Assembly: GCA_947475855.1 (NCBI GenBank)
Contig: CANJPN010000130.1
Location: forward strand, 1-13,011
DNA length: 13,011 nt
Source: Bradyrhizobiaceae bacterium
GTDB taxonomy: Bacteria > Pseudomonadota > Alphaproteobacteria > Rhizobiales > Hyphomicrobiaceae
Reading direction: 5' to 3'
The notes under the pieces: generated by a model
What the model was told of the DNA's origin: nothing
Database searches by the model: none
What the model saw: only the letters and a program-made list of their open reading frames with translations
Program-made: the position numbers and the translations under genes
Shown here: positions 7,145-13,011 of the stretch, in pieces
Layout of the letters: each line of letters starts with the position of its first letter
How positions within the stretch are numbered: the first letter of the stretch is position 1

Positions 7145-8296
7145 ATGCTCAAGCACGGCTCGGCCCAAGTTCTGGCGGCGGCTGTTTTCATGGCGATTGC
7201 CGCGCCCGCAAGCGCACAGGAGACGATCAAGATCGGCGTTACTCAACCGCTGACCGGGGCGTTTGCCGCTTCAGGCAATTATGTAACGCAAGGCGCGAAG
7301 ATCGCCGAGGACGAGATCAACAAAGCCGGCGGTGTCCTCGGCAAGAAACTCCAACTCGTCGTCGAGGACAACAAGTCGAACCCGACAGAGGCGGTGTCCA
7401 CCGCCGAAAAGCTCATCACCAAGGACAAAGTCCCGGTGATGCTGGGGGCGTGGAGTTCGACGCTGACGCTCGCCGTGATGCCCAAGCTCGAAGAGCACGG
7501 CGTGCCGATGCTCGTAGAGACGTCATCTTCCGGCAAGATCACGACATCGGGAAATCCGTTCATCTTCCGCATCAGCCCGACGTCTGAAATGGAAGCCCGG
7601 GCGTTCGAGCCACTGGTCAAGCAGCTCGGCATCAAGAAGGCCGACTTCCTCGCCACCAACAACGATTTCGGTCTGGGTGCGTCGCAAGAATTCACGAAGA
7701 TGCTGAAAGCCGCTGGCGTCACCATCGGCGCCACGGAGCTGATGGATCCGAAGGCGGTCGACTTCTCCGCGCAGCTCGCCAAGATCAAAGCGTCGGGGGG
7801 CGACACGGTGTTCGTCACCACCGCCGTCGAGCAGATCACGCTGATCCTGCGCCAGGCGAAGGAGCAGCAGCTCACAGCGCGCATCATCACGACCGGCGGC
7901 TCGAACTCGCCTGACCAGCTGATCCAGCAGGCCGGCAGTGCTGCGGATGAATCCTTTCATCTCGTATTCTTCACGCCCTGGTTCCCCGAGGCGGTGAAGA
8001 ACCCCGCGCTCGCCGTCAGCTTCGTCAAGGAATGGAACGCCCGCGGCTATCAGGCCGGCGGGCTCACGGAGGGCTTCCGCGGTTGGGACGGCATCACAAC
8101 GATCGTCGAAGCGATCAAGGCCGCCGGCAAGGCTGAACCGGCTGCAATCCAGAAAGCGCTGTGGGACGTCAAGGTGAAGGGCATCAACGGTGACATCGCC
8201 TTCATCAAGCAGGGCCCTGCGGGCAAAGAAAGCGCGCAGAACGTGCCGAGCGTCTACCTGATCAAGATCGCCAACGGCAAAGTCACAAGGATGTGA
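7145..8296 (+). CDS. Periplasmic binding protein of a branched-chain-amino-acid-type (HAAT) ABC transporter
   Basis: LivK-like type 1 periplasmic binding protein, 383 residues, normal for the family. A Sec signal peptide is clear: a short charged start, a hydrophobic stretch of Ala/Val/Phe/Met at about 9-20, then A-P-A-S-A with signal peptidase I cleavage expected after Ala24. The mature protein begins Q-E-T-I-K-I-G-V-T-Q-P-L-T-G, the standard opening, followed by A-E-D-E-I-N-K-A-G-G and the N-lobe segment G-A-W-S-S-T-L-T that usually contacts ligand. The start is set by GGAG at 7134-7137. It is the first gene of the HAAT operon; livHMGF follow after a 197-nt spacer with two REP-like palindromes. 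The ligand is not readable: relatives bind branched-chain amino acids, but also urea, amides and aromatic acids. The amidohydrolase downstream hints at an amide-type ligand (inference). Confidence 0.92.
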   Translation: MLKHGSAQVLAAAVFMAIAAPASAQETIKIGVTQPLTGAFAASGNYVTQGAKIAEDEINKAGGVLGKKLQLVVEDNKSNPTEAVSTAEKLITKDKVPVMLGAWSSTLTLAVMPKLEEHGVPMLVETSSSGKITTSGNPFIFRISPTSEMEARAFEPLVKQLGIKKADFLATNNDFGLGASQEFTKMLKAAGVTIGATELMDPKAVDFSAQLAKIKASGGDTVFVTTAVEQITLILRQAKEQQLTARIITTGGSNSPDQLIQQAGSAADESFHLVFFTPWFPEAVKNPALAVSFVKEWNARGYQAGGLTEGFRGWDGITTIVEAIKAAGKAEPAAIQKALWDVKVKGINGDIAFIKQGPAGKESAQNVPSVYLIKIANGKVTRM

Positions 8297-8308
8297 GCGC
8301 CTGGCGGC

Positions 8309-8335
8309 GGTGTCAGACCCTCCGAGTCTGGCACC
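8309..8335 (+). repeat. REP-like 27-nt palindrome, copy 1 (after the binding-protein gene)
   Basis: The left arm GGTGTCAGAC (8309-8318) pairs with the right arm GTCTGGCACC (8326-8335) around a 7-nt loop. The single non-Watson-Crick position would be a U-G wobble in RNA. It begins 12 nt after the stop codon of the binding-protein gene. It matches the reverse complement of the element at 8440-8466 at 25 of 27 positions, so the two are inverted copies of one repeat. There is no T-run for intrinsic termination. Confidence 0.8.
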
Positions 8336-8439
8336 TCGGTCACCGGCTCAAAATCACCGGGACCATGATGGGTCGCTGCCAGTGGCCTTGACCCAACCTA
8401 CAGCTCCGGAACTCACTTCTCCCATTTATGGTTCCGCCC

Positions 8440-8466
8440 GGTGTCAGACCCGGAGGGTCTGACACC
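8440..8466 (-). repeat. REP-like 27-nt palindrome, copy 2 (before livH)
   Basis: A perfect palindrome with 12-bp arms: GGTGTCAGACCC at 8440-8451 and its exact complement GGGTCTGACACC at 8455-8466, around a three-base loop GGA. It is the inverted copy of the element at 8309-8335; the two differ at two positions and are separated by 104 nt. It ends 27 nt before the preferred livH start. The pair resembles a BIME, that is, inverted REP units between genes of an operon (family comparison). A role in message stability or partial termination is inference. Confidence 0.85.
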
Positions 8467-8493
8467 ATCCATACGCACGGGGCGAAAACGCGC

Positions 8494-9366
8494 TTGGACC
8501 AGTTTCTTCAGCATTGCCTGAATGCGCTGATGCTCGGCGGCACCTATGCCCTCCTCGGGATCGGCCTGACGCTGATTTTCGGCATCATGCGTGTCGTCAA
8601 CTTCACGCACGGCGAGCTCTACGCTTTCGGTGCCTACTGCATGTACGCACTGGTCGTCCCGGTGGGGATGAACTTCTTCCTCGCGCTGCTGCTCGCCATG
8701 GTGCTCGGCGCGCTGCTGGGTGCCGTGATCGAGATGCTGCTACTAGGGCGGCTGCGCGGCGCCGACATCGACACGACCATGCTCGTGATGATCGGCGCCT
8801 GGATCGCGATGCAAAACACCGAGCAGCTCATATGGTCGGGCGTCGCGCTCACGGTACCTAATCCATTTCCTTCGGCGCCGCTGGTCGTCGGTCCACTCTC
8901 GGTCTCCTGGCTGCGCATCTTCGTTCTGTTCACGGCGGTGGGGCTGATATTCGCGGCCTATACGGTCGTCAACCGCACTAAACTCGGCAAAGCCATGCGG
9001 GCGACGTTCCAGGATCGCGACACGGCGGCGCTGATGGGCGTTCGCATCGACCGCATGCATACAGCGACGTTCGCACTCGGTTCTGGACTTGCGGCGGCGA
9101 GCGGCGCCCTGCTCGGACCGGTGTTCGTCGTGAACCCGACGATGGGCGATCTCGCGGCGGCAAAGGCGTTTGCCATCGTGATCCTCGGCGGGCTCGGCAA
9201 CATCGCCGGCGCCACCATCGGTGGCTTCATCCTGGCGTTCGCCGAGGAGCTCGGCGCTGGCTACGTGTCGTCGGGTTATCGCGACGCTATGGGGTTCGTG
9301 CTCATCATCATCATCCTGCTGGTGAAGCCCACCGGTCTATTCGCGCAGAGGGAGCGCATCGGATGA
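8494..9366 (+). CDS. livH: HAAT ABC transporter permease, LivH family
   Basis: Inner-membrane permease, 290 residues from the TTG at 8494, the usual LivH length. From this start the protein reads M-D-Q-F-L-Q-H-C-L-N-A-L-M-L-G-G-T-Y-A-L, the standard LivH opening, followed by G-L-T-L-I-F-G-I-M-R-V-V-N-F-T-H-G-E. An in-frame ATG exists at 8428, but the extra 22 codons run across the palindrome at 8440-8466 and resemble no LivH N-terminus. The ATG at 8530 would remove the first conserved residues. A weak GGGG at 8479-8482 precedes the TTG. Later parts show the family's cytoplasmic loop around T-K-L-G-K-A-M-R-A-T and the glycine-rich I-V-I-L-G-G-L-G-N-I-A-G-A. The stop overlaps the livM start as ATGA. 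Confidence 0.88.
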   Translation: MDQFLQHCLNALMLGGTYALLGIGLTLIFGIMRVVNFTHGELYAFGAYCMYALVVPVGMNFFLALLLAMVLGALLGAVIEMLLLGRLRGADIDTTMLVMIGAWIAMQNTEQLIWSGVALTVPNPFPSAPLVVGPLSVSWLRIFVLFTAVGLIFAAYTVVNRTKLGKAMRATFQDRDTAALMGVRIDRMHTATFALGSGLAAASGALLGPVFVVNPTMGDLAAAKAFAIVILGGLGNIAGATIGGFILAFAEELGAGYVSSGYRDAMGFVLIIIILLVKPTGLFAQRERIG

Positions 9367-10400
9367 TGAAGTATTTCCCTCAAGCCTTCCTCGGGTTGCT
9401 CGTGTCGGTGCCGTTTTGGCTGACCGATTCCTATATGCTTCACATCCTCATCACGACGGGCATTTTCATCATCGCCGCGATGAGCCTCAATCTGCTGCTC
9501 GGCTATACGGGGCAGCTCTCGCTCGGCCATGTCGCGTTCTTCGGTATCGGAGCTTACGGGAGCGCACTGACTTCACTCGGTTTCGAGATCACGTTGCCGG
9601 GTGGCATTCCCTTGGGCGTTTCGCCGAAACCCGTTTGGTTCGCGATGCTCGTCGGGATCGTTGCGGCGGGCTTCACTGGCTGGGCCATCGGCAAGCTCGC
9701 GTTTCGCGTGCGCGGGGCCTATTTCGTGATCGTCTCGATCAGTTTCGCGGAGGTCGTCAGGCTCGTTGCGGTGAACTGGGTGGAGCTGACGCAAGGGCCG
9801 ATGGCGCTCAACAACATTCCCGTGTTGCGGCTTGGCTGGGGCAGCGCGGAGGTAGCGTTCCTCAGGAAGCCCGCATTCTACTGGCTGGTACTGGCCGTCG
9901 GCACAGTCTGCTACATCATCATCTCGCGACTGGTATCGTCGCGCGCAGGGCGCGCCATGATCGCGCTCCGGGAAAACGAACCGCTGGCGATGTCAGTGGG
10001 CGTCGATGTCACGCGCTATCTGGTGCTGGCGACCATCGTTTCCGCCGCGATGGCCGGTTCAGCGGGCGCGCTCTACACGCACTATATCCGCATCGTCGAT
10101 CCCGACATCTTTCTGTTCGTCTACACGGTCACGATGGTGATCATGGTCGTAACAGGAGGCAAGGGCACGTTGGCTGGGCCGATTGTAGGTGGCGTCATTT
10201 TCGGACTGATCCCGGAGCTGCTGCGCACCATGGCGATCAAGCCCGAGGTGCAATGGATCATCTATGGCGTGGTCATGGTGCTCGTCGTCTACTTCCTGCC
10301 GATGGGAATCGTGCCCGCACTCCGCAACTGGCGGGGCGGACAGCAGGCATCCTCCACGGCTGCTGCCTCTGGCCCACAGATGGAGGGCGCAGGCAAATGA
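9363..10400 (+). CDS. livM: HAAT ABC transporter permease, LivM family
   Basis: Second inner-membrane permease, 345 residues, partner of LivH. It has the family signature M-S-L-N-L-L-L-G-Y-T-G-Q-L-S-L-G-H near residues 40-56, the R-G-A-Y-F-V-I-V-S-I-S-F-A-E segment, the cytoplasmic loop S-R-A-G-R-A-M-I-A-L-R-E-N-E, and G-G-K-G-T-L-A-G-P-I-V-G-G toward the end. Many hydrophobic helices are visible. The last twenty or so residues are a polar Ala/Ser/Gly/Gln tail, probably a disordered cytoplasmic end. The ATG overlaps the livH stop by 4 nt; a second ATG follows immediately in frame. The livG start overlaps its stop by 4 nt. A long open +2 frame runs under this gene and is not coding. Confidence 0.92.
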   Translation: MMKYFPQAFLGLLVSVPFWLTDSYMLHILITTGIFIIAAMSLNLLLGYTGQLSLGHVAFFGIGAYGSALTSLGFEITLPGGIPLGVSPKPVWFAMLVGIVAAGFTGWAIGKLAFRVRGAYFVIVSISFAEVVRLVAVNWVELTQGPMALNNIPVLRLGWGSAEVAFLRKPAFYWLVLAVGTVCYIIISRLVSSRAGRAMIALRENEPLAMSVGVDVTRYLVLATIVSAAMAGSAGALYTHYIRIVDPDIFLFVYTVTMVIMVVTGGKGTLAGPIVGGVIFGLIPELLRTMAIKPEVQWIIYGVVMVLVVYFLPMGIVPALRNWRGGQQASSTAAASGPQMEGAGK

Positions 10401-11188
10401 CCGACAAGTCACCTTCGTTGCTCTCCGTGGATCAAATGTCGATTCGCTTCGGCGGGCTGCTCGCTGTCTCCAGCATGACGTTCGAAGTCCGCGAGGGCGA
10501 GGTCCTTTCATTGATCGGACCGAATGGTGCCGGCAAGACTTCCGCGTTCAACGCCATCACAGGCTATTTGCAACCGAGCAGCGGCGACGTCGTCTATAGA
10601 GGCCGGAAGCTCAACGGTCTCAGCCCCGATGCGATCTCGCGACTTGGTGTCGTTCGCTCGTTCCAGAAGACGAGCTTGTTCGGCGGACTTTCCGCGTTCG
10701 AGAACGTGCTCGTCGGGTTGCACAAGCGGTCGACGCAAACGCCGCTGGCGATCATGCTGGGGCTGCCGCGTGTGAAGGAAGACGAACGACGTCTCGAAGC
10801 AGCCGCCCGAGAAGTGCTGGATTTCGTCGGGATACTTCCACGCGCGCAGGAGCCGGCTGCTTCGCTGCCGTACGGCGAGCAGCGGTTGCTCGAAGTCGCC
10901 ATCGCGCTTGCTGCCGATCCCAAGCTGCTGCTCCTGGATGAGCCTGTGTCCGGGATGAACCCGGCTGAAAAAGCCAGCTTCGTCGAAACCATTTCACGTA
11001 TCCGGGAGCGCGGCATCACGGTGCTGCTGGTGGAGCACGACATGCGCACGGTCATGGGCGCGTCGGATCGCGTGATCTGCCTCAACCAAGGCACGATCAT
11101 CGCCGACGGTACGCCCGAGGCGATCCAGCGCAACAAGGACGTGATCAAGGCCTATCTCGGCGAGAGGTCGAGCCATGCTCGTCATTGA
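10397..11188 (+). CDS. livG: HAAT ABC transporter ATPase, LivG family
   Basis: Cytoplasmic ATPase, 263 residues from the ATG at 10397, which overlaps the livM stop by 4 nt. The frame stays open upstream as far as 9416, but that part lies under livM and has no ABC-domain character, so the 590-residue reading is not a fusion. Motifs: Walker A G-P-N-G-A-G-K-T at 41-48, Q-loop in R-S-F-Q-K-T-S-L-F, and a signature in the LivG form L-P-Y-G-E-Q-R from residue 157 in place of L-S-G-G-Q. Walker B is D181-E182 and the switch histidine is H214 in V-E-H-D. It forms a heterodimer with LivF beneath the LivH-LivM channel. Length and motif spacing are normal for LivG. Confidence 0.94.
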   Translation: MTDKSPSLLSVDQMSIRFGGLLAVSSMTFEVREGEVLSLIGPNGAGKTSAFNAITGYLQPSSGDVVYRGRKLNGLSPDAISRLGVVRSFQKTSLFGGLSAFENVLVGLHKRSTQTPLAIMLGLPRVKEDERRLEAAAREVLDFVGILPRAQEPAASLPYGEQRLLEVAIALAADPKLLLLDEPVSGMNPAEKASFVETISRIRERGITVLLVEHDMRTVMGASDRVICLNQGTIIADGTPEAIQRNKDVIKAYLGERSSHARH

Positions 11189-11879
11189 CCGACTGCAGTG
11201 CAACTATGGCAAGGTCCAGGCTGTACGCTCCATGTCGATCGAGGTGCGGCCCGGCGAACTCGTCACGCTCATCGGTGCGAATGGTGCTGGAAAATCCACG
11301 ACGCTGAAGGCGATCTCGGGACTGGTGAAGCCGGCCGCGGGTAGCATCAAGCTCGAAGGCCGGGATATCACCGGGGCACCGCCGCACGAGATTTTGCAGC
11401 TCGGCATCTCGCATTGTCCCGAGGGGCGGCGCGTGTTTCCACACATGACGGTGCGTGAGAACCTGGAAATGGGCTGCTATCTGCGCACAGACGCGCAGGG
11501 CATCGCTGAGGACATGGATAGCATGCTCGACCGCTTCCCGATCCTGAGGCAGCGGCAGGATCAGGCGGCAGGAACGCTATCGGGCGGCGAGCAACAAATG
11601 CTCGCGATCAGCCGCGCGCTGATGTCGCGGCCAAAGCTGGTGCTGTTCGACGAGCCATCGCTCGGCCTTGCGCCTAACATAGTCGATGCTACTTTCGACA
11701 TAATCCGTCAGGTTCGCGCGGATGGCGTGACAGTTGTGATGGTTGAGCAAAACGCCTTTGCGGCTCTTGATCTGTGCGATCGGGCCTACGTTCTGGAGCA
11801 GGGGAGCGTAACGCTTTCGGGAACCGGCGAGGAGCTCCTCGACAACCCACACGTCCGCAGCGCCTACCTTGGAATGTAA
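11175..11879 (+). CDS. livF: HAAT ABC transporter ATPase, LivF family
   Basis: Second ATPase, 234 residues, normal for LivF. Motifs: Walker A G-A-N-G-A-G-K-S at 34-41, Q-loop region with the family marker C-P-E-G-R-R-V-F-P-H-M-T-V, signature L-S-G-G-E-Q-Q from residue 135, and Walker B D159-E160. The switch position reads V-E-Q-N, with Gln in place of His, which is the usual LivF state and not a defect. The start codon overlaps the livG end by 14 nt and has GAGAGG at 11162-11167 as ribosome site. It ends with Y-L-G-M as many LivF proteins do. A 68-nt gap leads to the amidohydrolase gene. Confidence 0.94.
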   Translation: MLVIDRLQCNYGKVQAVRSMSIEVRPGELVTLIGANGAGKSTTLKAISGLVKPAAGSIKLEGRDITGAPPHEILQLGISHCPEGRRVFPHMTVRENLEMGCYLRTDAQGIAEDMDSMLDRFPILRQRQDQAAGTLSGGEQQMLAISRALMSRPKLVLFDEPSLGLAPNIVDATFDIIRQVRADGVTVVMVEQNAFAALDLCDRAYVLEQGSVTLSGTGEELLDNPHVRSAYLGM

Positions 11880-11933
11880 AGGTCGACTTGGGACTTTCAG
11901 CTTGGGGTCGCGGTATCTGGCGACCAAAATTAC

Positions 11934-11940
11934 GAAGGAG
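11934..11940 (+). promoter_or_regulatory. Ribosome binding site of the amidohydrolase gene
   Basis: GAAGGAG at 11934-11940 is a near-ideal Shine-Dalgarno sequence. It touches the out-of-frame ATG at 11941 and lies seven bases from the ATG at 11948, so it selects 11948 as the start of the amidohydrolase frame. Confidence 0.75.
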
Positions 11941-11947
11941 ATGAAAC

Positions 11948-13011
11948 ATGAGCGCAAGCCCTGCCTACGACACCCTGCTGCAGGGTGGCCACGTCATCTG
12001 TCCCGTGTCCGGCGTCGACGGCGTAATGGACATCGCTATCGCCAACGGCAAGATCGCCTCGGTCAAAAAGGACATCCTACCGTCCTCGGCTAAGTCTGTG
12101 ATCGACGCGCGCGGCAAGCTCGTCATCCCAGGCATGATCGATACACATGCGCACGTCTATAAGTACGTGACCGGCCGGTTCGGCCTCGATGCCGATATGT
12201 GCGGCGTGGACAGCGGCGTGACGTGTCTGATCGATCAGGGCGGACCGTCGTGCATGACACTGCCGGGCTTCCGCCATTTCATCGTCGAACCTGCGAAGAC
12301 GCGCGTCGTCGCGTTCATTTCGGCCTATCTCGCAGGCGGCATGGAAGGCCACTACTATCCCGATCTCTACGCGCCCAACCTGATGGATCAGGCTGCGACA
12401 GTGAAGGCGGCCAGGGAGAACGCCGACCTCATCAAGGGCGTGAAAGGCCACGCAGAGATCGGCGGCTTCGCCCGCTTCGGCACGAAGGTGATCGAGAAGT
12501 CCGCGGCGATCGCGCGGGAGGCGAATATCCCGCTCTACATCCACTTCGGCCAGCTCTGGGAGCTGCCGCCCGAAGGCGCAAACGGGATCGACTCCGACAC
12601 TATCATCGAGCAGGTCGTGAAGCTGTTGAAGCCTGGCGACATCCTCGCGCATCCGTTCACGCGGCATCCCGGCGGTTTCGTCGACAAGAACGGCAAGGTC
12701 CACGCGATCGTTCGCAAAGCGCTCGATATGGGACTGAAGACCGACGTGGGCCATGGTAGCCATTTCTCGTATCGCCTCGCGAAGATCGCAATCGGCGCCG
12801 GGATCATTCCCGACACCCTGGGCGCCGACATGCACGGCTACAACACGTACGTTCCGCCGCCGCCGGGCACGCCGGGCGGGCTGCATCCGGACGCTGAGAA
12901 CCATCCGTTCGCGGGCCAGGCGCGGTTCAGCCTGACCCAGGCTATGACCTCGATGCTGGCGCTCGGCATCGATCTCAAGCGCGTCGTCGAAATGGTCACC
13001 GTCAATCCGGC
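11948..13011 (+). CDS. Amidohydrolase-superfamily metallohydrolase (EF_0837/AHA_3915-like deacetylase group), N-terminal part
   Basis: The frame is open from the ATG at 11948 to the window edge, giving 354 complete codons; the C-terminus is missing. It begins with the small beta domain, L-L-Q-G-G-H-V-I-C-P-V-S-G and I-A-N-G-K-I-A-S-V, then enters the metal-dependent barrel. Likely metal ligands: H67 and H69 in D-T-H-A-H, K166 in G-V-K-G-H (position of the carboxylated lysine in this group), H199 in Y-I-H-F-G, H235 in A-H-P-F, and catalytic D294 in G-A-D-M-H. The D-V-G-H-G-S motif at 267-272 and L-A-L-G-I-D-L-K-R-V-V near the end also fit the group. Members hydrolyse cyclic or acyl amide bonds, and several are mis-called dihydroorotase. 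A Pro/Gly-rich segment at about 302-314 follows D294. The strong ribosome site and 68-nt gap after livF suggest the same operon. Exact substrate unknown. Confidence 0.9.
   Translation, partial: MSASPAYDTLLQGGHVICPVSGVDGVMDIAIANGKIASVKKDILPSSAKSVIDARGKLVIPGMIDTHAHVYKYVTGRFGLDADMCGVDSGVTCLIDQGGPSCMTLPGFRHFIVEPAKTRVVAFISAYLAGGMEGHYYPDLYAPNLMDQAATVKAARENADLIKGVKGHAEIGGFARFGTKVIEKSAAIAREANIPLYIHFGQLWELPPEGANGIDSDTIIEQVVKLLKPGDILAHPFTRHPGGFVDKNGKVHAIVRKALDMGLKTDVGHGSHFSYRLAKIAIGAGIIPDTLGADMHGYNTYVPPPPGTPGGLHPDAENHPFAGQARFSLTQAMTSMLALGIDLKRVVEMVTVNP

Noticed and set aside
9416..10396. 590-residue open frame that could be read as a fusion of an extra domain to LivG
   Set aside because: The part before 10397 lies under livM in another frame, is rich in Arg/His/Gly with no family pattern, and LivG has a normal start at 10397 coupled to the livM stop.
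11906..11925. Hairpin GGTCGC-N8-GCGACC after livF as a terminator
   Set aside because: The stem is only 6 bp with an 8-nt loop and is followed by AAAAT instead of a T-run. It lies directly before the ribosome site of the next gene, so termination is not supported.

Overview
The window (13,011 bases, GC-rich by eye, dense same-strand operons with short overlaps) looks like a proteobacterial chromosome segment devoted to uptake and catabolism of small organic compounds. The combination of a peptide-type ABC operon, a branched-chain-amino-acid-type (HAAT) ABC operon and a xanthine-dehydrogenase-family molybdenum hydroxylase is common in metabolically versatile soil Alphaproteobacteria such as the Bradyrhizobium/Rhodoplanes group. 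That placement is an inference from gene content, and a betaproteobacterium is not excluded. There are no RNA genes, CRISPR arrays or insertion sequences that I can see.

Layout. (1) 2-4484, + strand: a peptide/nickel-type ABC importer in canonical order. It comprises the C-terminal part of the family 5 substrate-binding protein (cut by the window edge), two permeases (DppB and DppC type) and two ATPases (DppD and DppF type). A perfect 16-bp palindrome lies between the binding-protein gene and the first permease gene. (2) 4497-6884, - strand: a single gene for a molybdopterin-binding large subunit of the xanthine dehydrogenase / CO dehydrogenase family. It has no FAD or iron-sulfur subunit gene beside it and converges on the peptide operon with only 12 nt between stop codons. 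(3) 6885-7144: the divergent intergenic region that must hold the start signals of both flanking units. (4) 7145-11879, + strand: a complete HAAT importer (periplasmic binding protein, LivH, LivM, LivG, LivF) with translationally coupled genes from livH onward. A pair of inverted 27-nt REP-like palindromes sits between the binding-protein gene and livH. (5) 11948-13011, + strand: the N-terminal 354 residues of an amidohydrolase-superfamily metallohydrolase (EF_0837/AHA_3915-like deacetylase group) with a strong ribosome binding site, cut by the right edge and probably in the same operon.

Working model (inference): the HAAT importer brings in an amide-bearing or cyclic-amide compound that the co-directional amidohydrolase cleaves. 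The divergently transcribed molybdenum hydroxylase may act on the same or a related N-heterocyclic compound. The peptide-type importer may serve the same locus or be an unrelated neighbour. None of the substrates can be read from the sequence. I found no clearly new class of system. The most distinctive points are the inverted palindrome pair between the binding-protein and permease genes, the similarly placed palindrome in the other ABC operon, the orphan hydroxylase subunit with a diverged active-site loop, and the start of livH, which is easily mis-annotated across a palindrome.
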